Shown piece after piece: positions 36,455 to 45,700 of a stretch of DNA of 47,586 nt; position 1 is the stretch's first letter; each line of letters opens with the position of its first letter. The notes under the pieces are model-generated. The model saw only the letters and a program-made list of their open reading frames with translations, did no database searches and was not told the origin of the DNA. Source of the stretch: Eubacterium sp. (GTDB lineage Bacteria; Bacillota; Clostridia; Lachnospirales; Lachnospiraceae); assembly GCA_017539165.1 (NCBI GenBank), contig JAFYHN010000038.1, forward strand, positions 1 through 47,586, read 5' to 3'. A program made the position numbers and the translations under genes.

Positions 36455-36573
36455 TATGTAACCTCCTTTTTGAAATTGCTTAAAAAAGATGTCGATTTAT
36501 TACGTCATTAGACTCATTTTTTAAAAAAATGTTAAATCTTCGTTCTAATTGTTACGAATATGTTACAGGCATC

Positions 36574-36602
36574 ATAATAACATCTAAATCCATTTATGTC
36601 AA
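36574..36602 (-). promoter_or_regulatory. Promoter of the NlpC/P60 gene
   Basis: On the minus strand TTGACA (36597-36602), a 17-base spacer and TATTAT (36574-36579). The leader to the ATG at 36454 is about 110 bases and holds a perfect AT-only hairpin (CATTTTTT/AAAAAATG near 36520). Confidence 0.65.
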
Positions 36603-36620
36603 CCCCCTCATTCTAAACCA

Positions 36621-36657
36621 GAAAAAAAGCCGTTTAGAGATTGTCTCCAAACAGCCT
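36621..36657 (-). terminator. Terminator after the GNAT gene
   Basis: On the minus strand GCTGTTTGGAGA pairs with TCTCTAAACGGC (12 bp, two G-U) around a 3-base loop and is followed by TTTTTTTCT. It probably ends the transcript covering the accessory genes to its right. Confidence 0.82.
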
Positions 36658-36672
36658 TGCCTAATGATAAAA

Positions 36673-37146
36673 TTATAATATTTTTTCCATACAAACTTTC
36701 TGAGGTTTTAATCCCATTGCTTTATAAAACTCAACAGCGCCAGGGTTACATGTCCATACATTTAAAGTAACATTATAAAATTCTTTTTCTATAGCATACT
36801 CAAGCACTGTATTATATAGTTCTCGACCTACTCCCTGATATCTTGCAGCCTCGTCAACACAGATATCATCTATATAAAGAGTTTTAACATCTGTCAGTAC
36901 CGAATCTCCTATGACCTGCTTATGAATACAGAATGCATGTCCTAAAACAAGCCCTTCATCATTAACACAAACAAAAACCGGGGTATTATCATTATTTAAA
37001 ATATCCTCTAGTTCTTCTGCATTATACTTGGTTGCAGGTCCCTTGAATAGATCCGGACGACCATTATGATGTACCATATCAACCCGAACCAAAAGTTCAA
37101 GAATTCTTGGGATATCCTTTATTTCCGCTCTTCTAACTTTAGACAT
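36673..37146 (-). CDS. GNAT-family N-acetyltransferase
   Basis: A 157-residue acetyltransferase. The acetyl-CoA binding motif A appears as LYIDDICVDEAARYQGVGRELY (V-x-x-x-x-Q/R-G-x-G-x), and motif B as NVTLNVWTCNPGAVEFYKAMGLKPQ. The N-terminus VRRAEIKDIPRILELL is typical. The substrate is unknown. It is 12 bases after an unrecognised lipoprotein gene and is followed by a strong terminator, so it is the last gene of that run. Confidence 0.9.
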   Translation of the reverse strand: MSKVRRAEIKDIPRILELLVRVDMVHHNGRPDLFKGPATKYNAEELEDILNNDNTPVFVCVNDEGLVLGHAFCIHKQVIGDSVLTDVKTLYIDDICVDEAARYQGVGRELYNTVLEYAIEKEFYNVTLNVWTCNPGAVEFYKAMGLKPQKVCMEKIL

Positions 37147-37158
37147 ACCAGTCTCCTA

Positions 37159-37716
37159 TCATAAATCCTTCTCTATCTCCAGACCTCTGTTATATATCAT
37201 TAACAATTCATCTGAAGTTGTATATTTATTTAAATAATACTCATAATCACCTCGAACGTCATGAAATCCACGGTTATTTGTAAGATTCTCAGGTGAAAAA
37301 TCTTTTTTAAATGTGAAGTATTCAACCCTATTATCTACATACTGTTCCCCAGTTGCCTTTTTCCTAACATAAGCGTCCGTAAATCGAATGCTCATCCTAT
37401 TTCGTCTACCTTTAGTAATCTCTACAATCAGCTGCAGATCTCGATCAAAGATGTCTTCGTTTTCCTTTGGAATAATATAGACAACAGTTCTTAAAACAGG
37501 ACGAAAAACGCCTTTGGAAAAATAATACTTTGCACTTCCTTCAGATATACAGAAAATATATTCATCAATCCGTTCTGCTTCATATCCATTTTGTCTAAGA
37601 GAATCAATCGCCTCATCAGTAATTCCACCGCAGCCGCACAGACAGAATGCGATAGCTAACATCAAAAATGATGATACTATTCTTTTAAACTTATCTTCTT
37701 TCTTTTGATATAACAC
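37159..37716 (-). CDS. Putative lipoprotein of unknown function
   Basis: A 185-residue protein I do not recognise. After a charged start (MLYQKKEDKFKRIV) comes a hydrophobic stretch ending in LCGCGG, a lipobox with Cys near residue 29. The mature part has EAIDSLRQNGYEAERIDEYIF, then several basic strands (GRRNRMSIRF). The start is GTG at 37716 with AGGGGAAAG upstream. It lies in an accessory stretch downstream of the Rhs locus and directly upstream of the GNAT gene. No function is assigned. Confidence 0.7.
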   Translation of the reverse strand: MLYQKKEDKFKRIVSSFLMLAIAFCLCGCGGITDEAIDSLRQNGYEAERIDEYIFCISEGSAKYYFSKGVFRPVLRTVVYIIPKENEDIFDRDLQLIVEITKGRRNRMSIRFTDAYVRKKATGEQYVDNRVEYFTFKKDFSPENLTNNRGFHDVRGDYEYYLNKYTTSDELLMIYNRGLEIEKDL

Positions 37717-37791
37717 TACTCTTTCCCCTACACCCTTTCTCTCGCCAAGTAATATTATGTTATAGTTAGAAATTAATCTGAAATAGATATA

Positions 37792-38223
37792 TTACTGTTC
37801 AGAAGTTATTACCCATTCACCCGTATCATCATTCTGTACAGAATTGAGGCCAAGACTATTTTCAAGATAAACCGAAAAGTTCGTTCCATTCTCCGAAACA
37901 ATAGCAAGCTTAATCAGATTCGATTCTTCTGAAGATTCAGCCTTCTGTAATTTGCCCGCTTTGATATATCTGAGAGTAGATAGAATACTATCAAGACGTC
38001 TACGCTTATCGCCATTCTCATCTACGCCTAATGCCTTTGCAATAATAGGAAGATTATATTCATCTGCAGCAGCATCCTCTTCCGTATATGCAGTTGTTTC
38101 TTCAGTTATTTCCTCTCCTGTCTCAGTAACTGGTTCATCTCCCTCACGTTGCGTGTTATTACATGCACATAACAATAAAGATATACATGACATTATAAAA
38201 ATAATCTTAGATAGTTTTTTCAT
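37792..38223 (-). CDS. Small putative lipoprotein of unknown function
   Basis: A 143-residue protein with a signal peptide (MKKLSKIIFIMSCISLLLCAC; Cys21 is the likely lipidation site). An acidic Thr/Glu-rich linker (about 25-55) follows, then a small domain ending in GEWVITSEQ. No known family is recognised. GGTGAAAAG precedes the ATG. It lies 17 bases after the next gene upstream, so they may be cotranscribed. Confidence 0.72.
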   Translation of the reverse strand: MKKLSKIIFIMSCISLLLCACNNTQREGDEPVTETGEEITEETTAYTEEDAAADEYNLPIIAKALGVDENGDKRRRLDSILSTLRYIKAGKLQKAESSEESNLIKLAIVSENGTNFSVYLENSLGLNSVQNDDTGEWVITSEQ

Positions 38224-38240
38224 AATTACTTTTCACCTTC

Positions 38241-38861
38241 TTACAAAACTTTGTCCAGAATGTATTTATCAGTTGTTACCAATACATTTACATTCACACC
38301 CTTCGTATAATTGTCTCCTCTTAAAGCACCGAATCTAATTCTATGAGCCATCATCGCAACCACTTCGAGCACGCAGCTATCATCGATCATCTCAATTCTG
38401 AAATGATGCATATCATCTATTACTTTACAATCTGTAAATACATTGGCAATCCTTATATCATCCTTATAAATTGCAGTCTTATACCCTTTTTCACCAAAAC
38501 CTGCCGTATATGATACATAAACAGAGTTATTTAAACACATTGTAGGCACAAAACGTCTAGTTAAAAAAGATGTTTTCTCGGAATTAGTAAATACCCTTCC
38601 ATTCCCTAGATCACCTGATATCTCATATGTATCATTCGGATGTTTAGATATCTCCTTATAAGGATTATTCTTCGCAGCCTCTATATTCGAAAGCTGATTG
38701 AAATATAGATTTTTATCTCCGACACTAGCAACAGCTTTACATTTGAAACCACCTTTTTCCCAACTAAAATCTAACCTTCCAATCGGAGCCTGATTTTCAT
38801 CGTACACTTGAAAATCTGCTTTACCATACTCCCTACCCGTCTGTATTACCTTAATCTCCAT
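38241..38861 (-). CDS. Unrecognised cytoplasmic beta-rich protein
   Basis: A protein of about 206 residues with no signal peptide or membrane segment. The sequence is strand-rich (FQVYDENQAPIGRLDFSWEK, SVYVSYTAGFGEKGYKTAIY), faintly recalling LURP-one/tubby-like folds, but I would not assign it. I place the start at the ATG at 38861, seven bases after GAGGGG. The frame is open 21 codons further upstream without a ribosome binding site. It lies between the third immunity-like gene and a lipoprotein gene, so it could be part of the toxin/immunity island or unrelated. Confidence 0.6.
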   Translation of the reverse strand: MEIKVIQTGREYGKADFQVYDENQAPIGRLDFSWEKGGFKCKAVASVGDKNLYFNQLSNIEAAKNNPYKEISKHPNDTYEISGDLGNGRVFTNSEKTSFLTRRFVPTMCLNNSVYVSYTAGFGEKGYKTAIYKDDIRIANVFTDCKVIDDMHHFRIEMIDDSCVLEVVAMMAHRIRFGALRGDNYTKGVNVNVLVTTDKYILDKVL

Positions 38862-38974
38862 ATAAATACCCCTCTTCTCGCCCTGCGCTAATCTGTATAA
38901 CTTTTTACTATTTTTGAAATCCATCTTTATAAATACTTAGGGACATTGGTATCTTAAATTCTTAATTGAATTAT

Positions 38975-39400
38975 CTACCCTAACGGACATAACAGCATAT
39001 CTCTAGGATGCTCCTCAACTTTAGCAAGCATATTGTATAGTAGTATTATTGTATTATCATTTTCTCCATCTAATCCAATATTTTTTTCCGAAACAATCTT
39101 ATTTATATAATGAAGAGGAAAAAGACAAAAATATTCATTTGGTGATACAATTGAAATATAATTCTTGCCTTCACTATCTCCTACCGCTCTCCATTTCCAA
39201 CCATAAGAGTTACATACTAATTGTCCAAATAAAACTCCTAGTGATGCTGTAGAATCATTTATATCATCATAGTATCGTGGTATTAAATCCATATATTTCT
39301 TATTTTCAACTATCTTATATAATTGTTCTATAGCAAGATGAATATTTTCAACAGACATCTTATATTGCCAGACGGTCAATATCTTTTCCTGAAGCATCAT
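38975..39400 (-). CDS. Small protein, candidate orphan immunity protein
   Basis: A 141-residue cytosolic protein without signal peptide. The centre (STASLGVLFGQLVCNSYGWKW, then NYISIVSPNEYFCLFPLHYI) resembles DUF3806-type proteins that occur beside polymorphic toxins, but this is a weak match by eye. The first 14 residues read out of frame through a relic of YD-repeat coding sequence (39360-39431). The ATG at 39358, one base after the relic's stop codon, is therefore a likely true start (MSVENIHLAIEQLY). Neither start has a strong ribosome binding site. Its position after a Rhs relic suggests an immunity gene left from a lost toxin cassette. Confidence 0.55.
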   Translation of the reverse strand: MMLQEKILTVWQYKMSVENIHLAIEQLYKIVENKKYMDLIPRYYDDINDSTASLGVLFGQLVCNSYGWKWRAVGDSEGKNYISIVSPNEYFCLFPLHYINKIVSEKNIGLDGENDNTIILLYNMLAKVEEHPRDMLLCPLG

Positions 39401-39431
39401 AAGAATATCTGGTGAGATTTCTCAATCGACA
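39360..39431 (-). pseudogene. Relic of a Rhs/YD-repeat coding sequence
   Basis: Directly after the stop of the Tdi1-like gene, one minus-strand frame reads RNLTRYSYDASGKDIDRLAI then stop. The core RYSYDASGKD fits the YD-repeat consensus. There is no start codon and the piece is only about 23 codons, so it is read as the debris of a third Rhs C-terminal cassette. No identical stretch occurs in the two larger Rhs copies of this window. Confidence 0.5.
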
Positions 39432-39974
39432 CTAAATAAGATTTTTTATCTGTCCAATAACCCCCCAATAAACTTCCATATCATTTAATTCAAGATTTTC
39501 TACCGAATCATCTCCATTCAAAAATAACGGCACTTTATACCCCACACATTGTCCATAACTAATCTTCTGCTTTGAATAATCTAACCATTCTTTAAAAAAT
39601 GATTCTGCTAGACAATCATCTGAATATATAGGAATCTCTTCATCCAAGAACGATTCTAGATTGCATGGAATTTCTAATATGTCGGCAGTTCCAATTTCAT
39701 ACATCAAGACATTACCAAATGTCTCATTTCTAGAATCCATCCCAAAACATCTTCCAAGCCAATCATATCCAAACAGTTTAACTTCACTTGGAAATTCAGT
39801 ATATGTTTCTTTAACTATGTTGTTCCATCTTGAAATATCATTCTCTTTAAATACAGTAAATAAACCTGAATTTAAGACAGAACCACCAAGCTGATTTACA
39901 ACATCAGAATATAAATCAGCTGATAAAACTATATCATTATTAATACCAAAAAATTTTTTGAAATTTATTAACAT
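39432..39974 (-). CDS. Tdi1/DUF1851-like candidate immunity protein
   Basis: A 180-residue cytosolic protein. The N-terminal part (to about residue 75) and the C-terminal part (CVGYKVPLFLNGDDSVENLE, then DMEVYWGVIGQI) match the GAD-like/T6SS Tdi1 C-terminal (DUF1851) pattern of immunity proteins, including LFGYDWLGRCFGMD in the middle. TAGGAGA precedes the ATG, which lies 10 bases after the stop of the Hint-nuclease toxin. Toxin followed at once by immunity is the standard order, so it is inferred to neutralise that nuclease. Family assignment is good, the pairing is inference. Confidence 0.75.
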   Translation of the reverse strand: MLINFKKFFGINNDIVLSADLYSDVVNQLGGSVLNSGLFTVFKENDISRWNNIVKETYTEFPSEVKLFGYDWLGRCFGMDSRNETFGNVLMYEIGTADILEIPCNLESFLDEEIPIYSDDCLAESFFKEWLDYSKQKISYGQCVGYKVPLFLNGDDSVENLELNDMEVYWGVIGQIKNLI

Positions 39975-39984
39975 CTTGATTCTC

Positions 39985-41307
39985 CTATTTTATTTTGAAT
40001 TCGCCAAAAATTGTGCCAACTTCGTATTTTTTAATTATATGCATGATTTGTGCACCTAAACTCCTATTAACACTAGCATCTAACGGGTTCATATTCAAGA
40101 TATCATCAACACCTCCCAATTGAAGATCTATAGTATGATCTACATCATATCCACTTGGAACCGAATTATTTCCTAACGCAGATTTATATCTTGATGATGC
40201 AGATCTCGATCCTCGAGATACCTTAGTTTTTATAGTATTTGCATCAGTAAGAGCTTTAACTTTTGCATCTGCAGCTGCTTTCTGAGCTTCTGTCCATCCT
40301 TCCTTATATTTTAATTCAACATCAACCTCATCATCAGTTTTTATACTGCAATCAGCGTTCCCATTATTGTGTACTAAAACCTTATCTTCTGACACATAAT
40401 ATGTATGATTATCCTGTACATTAAGATTATAGGTATATACAGGTTCAGCCGTTTCTTCAATCCATGATGAAACTACAGTAGCATATCCAACATCTTCTTT
40501 TCTGAGTATATCTCCCTCCTCAAGATATGTTGCCTTAACCCATCCTTTTCCTTCTACATAGAACGGATGGCCTTCTGTAGTATCTATTATTGTTTCATTG
40601 CCGCTATCTGTTAATACGGTAAGATGAAGAATTCTATCGGTCTTATTTACAAATACCTTTGTAACAGGTTTAAGTTCCTGTTCGCCAGTTTCAATGCTTT
40701 CAGTCCAGACCAGGTCTCCTTCACGTAAATCCTCTATAGGAATCAGACCATTTTCTGTAGATACCAATGTATCACCTGTGAAGCATTGAGCTGTCATCCC
40801 AAAGATTGCACATACTAGTTGAACACTTCTTACAACTATTTCTACTACATCTTTATTTTTTATTGCTTCAACAAGCTCGTCAACATTGCTCTTAACACCA
40901 AGTGCAGCCATTACTGGTTTTAATACTACACCAAGCTGCGTTGCGCAGGCACAGTTAATCAGATAACCTATAGCTATTCCGCGAAGTAAAACAAGTGCTA
41001 CATCTACTATGGTTTTTTCTCCCAACCACACTTCTTTCATCATGGTAAGCATATCATATGCTGTACATGCTGCATTCGCAAGATTCATCAATTTCTGAAG
41101 TGTTCTTATCTGATGAATCTTCTGATTGATCATCGATATCCTCTGACCAACCGCTACCATGCACTCACAAAGTGAGAAATATCCACTCGGATCTGTATTC
41201 ATCACTGGATTTGCATTTGCATAGAGATACTTATGCAGTGATATAGGATCACTAAGAGAACCAGCATAGCTGTCCATGCTGATGAATGTTCCAGTTGAAG
41301 GATCCAT
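39985..41307 (-). CDS. Rhs C-terminal tip: Hint domain and HNH-like nuclease toxin (second, silent copy)
   Basis: A 440-residue reading from the first possible start codon in this frame. Residues 1-42 are the end of an Rhs core, closing at NTDPSG. A hydrophobic region (about 75-170) follows. A Hint autoprocessing domain (175-315) has nucleophile Cys175 (CFTGDTLV), TEGHPFY at 244-250 and a terminal HN at 313-314. The toxin (316-440) has DVDHTIDLQLGG at 388-399, NMNPLD and VNRSLG, an HNH-like nuclease pattern. The same frame stays open upstream to 42364 through Rhs repeats without any ATG, GTG or TTG, and the ATG at 41307 has no ribosome binding site. It is probably not expressed in this arrangement. 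Confidence 0.75.
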   Translation of the reverse strand: MDPSTGTFISMDSYAGSLSDPISLHKYLYANANPVMNTDPSGYFSLCECMVAVGQRISMINQKIHQIRTLQKLMNLANAACTAYDMLTMMKEVWLGEKTIVDVALVLLRGIAIGYLINCACATQLGVVLKPVMAALGVKSNVDELVEAIKNKDVVEIVVRSVQLVCAIFGMTAQCFTGDTLVSTENGLIPIEDLREGDLVWTESIETGEQELKPVTKVFVNKTDRILHLTVLTDSGNETIIDTTEGHPFYVEGKGWVKATYLEEGDILRKEDVGYATVVSSWIEETAEPVYTYNLNVQDNHTYYVSEDKVLVHNNGNADCSIKTDDEVDVELKYKEGWTEAQKAAADAKVKALTDANTIKTKVSRGSRSASSRYKSALGNNSVPSGYDVDHTIDLQLGGVDDILNMNPLDASVNRSLGAQIMHIIKKYEVGTIFGEFKIK

Positions 41308-42361
41308 GTATCTTGCTCTCAGGTAGTAAAGTTCTATTGTGTAGTTGTACTGTTCTCCTGTATACAGGAAGTCGTTTTCTGTATCTCCTTCTTTCTCAAG
41401 CAGATTTCCATATCCATCGTAGGAATATCTATCTGTTACTTTTCCTTCTGAATCTGTCAGATATCTTACACTGCCATGTCCGTCATTTATGAAGTAATGG
41501 GCGGTGTCAGTGCTTGCAGTTGAATTATTACCTGAAGATTGCGTTCCAATCTCTGAAGAGATCAGTTCTTCTCCTCTGGTATAACTCTTCTTCAGCTTAC
41601 CATCTTTATCTGTTTCTGCAAGGACATATGTCAGGTCACTGTAGATGTCATTTACATACTTGGTTACATCAAGTTCATTAACTGTCTTTGAAGTTCTGTT
41701 TCCGGCATAGTCGTAGGTATAGTCTTCACTTGTCAGACTGTTACCCTGCTGAACTGTTGCTGAAATTAGATGGTTCTCAGAATCATACTTATAATCCTTT
41801 GTCTTCTCACCCTGCTCTTTTATCAGGTTTCCGTTATCGTCGTAAGTATAAGCAGTCGTTTCACCACTATCTGTCTTGTCAGATATAAGCTGATTTAATT
41901 CATTGAATGTAAAATTAGTTTTTCCGGTCTTTATGTCTATTTCATCCAGATCAACATCGGCAAAGAGCGATATATCTCCATTAACTGAAACGTATTTTGA
42001 AGTACGGTTACTTGCCTTATCGTAAGTATACTGAATGTTAAGGTATGGTCTGCCTCTGCTGATTACTTCTCTTGTGAGACGATATGACCTGTCATAAGTA
42101 TAGCTGATCTGAGTCTTTACTGTTGCTTCATTGTCTTCAGAATCTGTATCTGCAGATATCTCTTCCTCATCAATTCTTGTTCTTTCTCCGGTTTTTCCAA
42201 GTGTGTATGTATACTTAGCAATCTGTTTTCCAGAAGAATCTTTAACAAGCTCTGTTTTAAGTCGCTGACACTTGTCATAAGTATAAGTAACTACATCTCC
42301 ATTTGGATAACGAAGTGCACTTCTGTTACCAAGCTCATCATACTCATAAACTGTAGCTTTT
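41189..42361. repeat. Rhs core duplication, copy B
   Basis: A 1173-bp block highly similar to 43561-44754, with scattered substitutions and a 21-bp in-frame deletion near 41515 (SGNNSTASTDT here, a longer NNSQNTSTQNGTTNST in the other copy). The left end corresponds to the NTDPSG end of the Rhs core, where the two tips diverge. The right end stops abruptly next to the ankyrin gene's stop codon. Confidence 0.9.
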
Positions 42362-42364
42362 TGG
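41308..42364 (-). pseudogene. 5'-truncated Rhs/YD-repeat core segment without start codon
   Basis: In frame with the Hint-nuclease reading, this stretch translates without stops as Rhs core repeats (KATVYEYDELGNRSALRYPN at its start, GDGHG-like NDGHGSVRYLTDSEGK and EGDTENDFLYTGEQYNYT near its end). The frame opens directly after the TAA of the ankyrin gene (42367-42369) and contains no start codon. It is the displaced C-terminal core of a second Rhs gene: an orphan cassette ready for in-frame recombination rather than an independent gene. Confidence 0.8.
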
Positions 42365-42366
42365 GA

Positions 42367-42780
42367 TTAATATTTTTTTAATACTTCTTTTAATTCCTTA
42401 TCACGTAAATCTACTATTTTATCCCTTAATGTAGTTTTTTGATCCATTCCTTCCTGCTTATTTAAATCCAATCCATTATTTAACATTATTTCGAGTATTT
42501 TAATATTATTGTCATCAAGAACACCTAACGCTGACATTACTGGCGAAAAGCCTCTGTTATCATTTATATTAGGATCAGCACCTATTTCCAATAGTATTGA
42601 AATCGCCTCAATAGAATGAGCTTGGCAAGCTACATGTAAGTATGAAGTTCCATGTAAGTCCTGAAAATTGGGATTTTTTATTTTATACAACTCTTTATAC
42701 AGTTTTTCCTTATCGTTGCACATATTAATATGAGCAATTTTATAAAACATTTCATTTCTTTTTAATCTATCTAAAAACAT
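42367..42780 (-). CDS. Ankyrin-repeat protein, candidate immunity protein for the GH-E toxin
   Basis: A 137-residue cytosolic protein with about three ankyrin repeats: FQDLHGTSYLHVACQAHSIE, AISILLEIGADPNINDNRG and KILEIMLNNGLDLNKQEG. GAGGAG precedes the ATG, which lies 17 bases after the stop of the large Rhs protein, so the two are translated from one message. Ankyrin proteins are a common immunity type beside polymorphic toxins, and the position supports that role, though it is not proved. Its TAA adjoins the start of the silent Rhs segment. Confidence 0.8.
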   Translation of the reverse strand: MFLDRLKRNEMFYKIAHINMCNDKEKLYKELYKIKNPNFQDLHGTSYLHVACQAHSIEAISILLEIGADPNINDNRGFSPVMSALGVLDDNNIKILEIMLNNGLDLNKQEGMDQKTTLRDKIVDLRDKELKEVLKKY

Positions 42781-42797
42781 ATTTTATCTCCTCTATT

Positions 42798-45700
42798 TTA
42801 ATGTGAATCCTCAAATTGATGACTTCTATTACATATTATGTCTTGCCATGCATAAAAATCAGGATTGTTCATAAAATCATTGAAATCCGCCTGTGTCATC
42901 CCATGTCTTTCTGCCCAATTTCTCCAATACCAAAACTCATTTCCTTTTGTGTGTCCTAATTCGACTTCACTTGGATCAACCCATTTATTACTTATAGCAT
43001 CATAAATTTCTCCTGTTTCATAATCTACCCTAGTTTTTTCATTAATAGCGTCCATGGTACCTTTTCTTATGTATGGTCTATGCAAATAGTGTTCTGAAGG
43101 ATCAGTCCATGAAGTAAATTTAATATTTTTTAGTACTGAACTAAAACCAAAGAATGAAACTAATGTAGTTATTGCTCTAAATAAAGCTAGCGGAATATTG
43201 TCATCTTTTGCAGCAATAACAACTCCTAATGCACCGGTTATAAGCATACCATAACTAAATATTTTTAAGGAAATGAATACTGGTAATGACACAGTAGCAT
43301 ATATTAACGCTATTGCTATAACAGCACCGACACACATCCCTCCCAAAGCACCTTTTATAGTATCAAATAAAACTTGTTTTATACCATTGCCACTTAATGC
43401 TGAATCTATGCCTCCGAGTACTGCTCCAGCTACTGCACCTATTGCCGCACCTTTCAACGTCCTAATAAGAATGGCATTTCTAACGACCTCAGCATTTATT
43501 TCGCTTATATTTAATCCCATTCCTACTGCAAGCTGGCTAACCGAAATATGATTACCGCTTGGATCAGTATTCATTATTGGATTAGCGTGACAATATAGAT
43601 ACTTATGCAATGATATAGGATCACTAAGAGAACCAGCATAGCTGTCCATGCTGATGAATGTTCCTGTTGAAGGATCCATGTATCTTGCTCTCAGGTAGTA
43701 AAGTTCCGTTGTGTAGTTGTACTGTTCTCCTGTATACAGGAAGTCGTTTTCTGTATCTCCTTCTTTCTCTAAGAGGTTTCCATAGCCATCATATGTATAT
43801 CTATCTGTGACTTTTCCTTCTGAATCTGTCAGATATCTTACACTACCATGACCGTCATTAATGAAATATCGTACAGTACTGTTTGTTGTACCATTTTGAG
43901 TAGAAGTATTCTGTGAATTATTACCTGAAGATTGTGTTCCAATCTCTGATGAGATCAGTTCATCTCCTCTAGTATAACTCTTCTTCAGTTTTCCGTCTTT
44001 ATCTGTTTCAGCAAGTACGTAAGTCAAGTCACTGTAGATATCGTTTACGTACTTAGTTACATCAAGTTCATTAACAATCTTTGATGTTCTGTTTCCGGCA
44101 TAGTCATATGTGTAGTCTTCACTTGTAAGACTGTTGCCCTGCTGGACTGTAGCAGATACAAGATGATTCTCAGAATCATACTTATAGTCTTTTGTCTTCT
44201 CACCCTGCTCTTTTATCAGATTTCCGTTATCGTCGTAAGTATAAGCAGTCGTTTCACCACTATCTGTCTTGGCTGATAGAAGCTGATTTAATTCATTGAA
44301 TGTATAATTTGTTTTTCCGGTCTTTACATCTATTTCATCCAGATCAACATCGGCAAATAATGAAATATCTCCATTTACTGAAACGTATTTCATAGTTCGA
44401 TTACTTGCCTTATCATAAGAATACTGAATGTTAAGGTATGGTCTGCCTCTGCTGATCACTTCTCTAGTGAGACGATATGACCTGTCATAAGTATAACTGA
44501 TCTGAGTCTTTACTGTTGCTTCATTGCCTTCAGAATCTGTATCTGCAGATAACTCTTCCTCATCAACTCTTGTTCTTTCTCCTGCTTTTCCAAGTGTGTA
44601 TGTATACTTTGCAATCTGTTTTCCAGAAGAATCTTTAATAAGCTCTGTCTTAAGTCTCTGGCACTTGTCATAAGTATAAGTGACCACATCTCCATTCGGA
44701 TAACGAAGAGCACTTCTGTTGCCCAGCTCATCATACTCATAGACTGTTGCCTTACCGTTATGATCTATTACTCTTGTAAGTCTGTTACGCTTATCGTATT
44801 CGTACTGAGTCTTCTTGAAACCGTTATCTATGGCTGATACATTTCCATACTTATCATATTCATAGGATACAGTTATATTTTCTGCATTGGTGTAAGCTGT
44901 AAGTCTATTGTACTTATCATACTTATAGCTTACTGTTCCGGACTTATCTTTGACCGCACTAAGAAGTCCTTCATCCGTATAGGTGTAGGTTATCTCATTA
45001 TCCGCCGTCTTCTTAGAAGAAACTCGGTCCATATCGTCATATGAATACTCTGTTCTGTTACCGGCATAGTCTTTTTCAGAAACAAGTTTTCCGGTTGAAT
45101 CATAATCATACTCTGCTACTTTACCTGCTGCATTCTTAACGGATGCAACATGTCCGACAGCATCGTATGTATACTCCGTGCTATGATTCAGCGGGTCAGT
45201 TACCTTAACAAGGTTGCCATTCTCATCATATGAATATGTATAAATGTTGCCGTTAGCATCTGTGACTTTGGTAAGCTTATCAGCAGCGTCATATTCATAT
45301 TTAGTCGTATAACCATTCTGGTCTGCCTGAGATACTATTCTATTTCTTGCATCATACTGAGCTGTCACACTAAATCCGTCAGGATACGTTGTTTTGGTTA
45401 TATTTCCGTTATCATCGTAAGTATATGTTGTCTTATTGTTTTTACAATCTGTTCTAGAGATAAGCTTGGACTGAGAATCATAAGCAAATGTAGTCTTTCT
45501 GCCAAATGTATCTGTGATTGATATATTTCTGTCGCATTCGTCGTAAGCATAAGTTGTCCTAGCACCGGTAATGCTTGTCTGTTCGATAAGATTTCCGACA
45601 GCATCATACTTATAGCTTTCCTTATTTCCATCAGCATAGGTCTTGGATACAAGCCTGTCGAGCTTATCGTACTCCATGGTAACTTTAAGACCGCTTCTGT

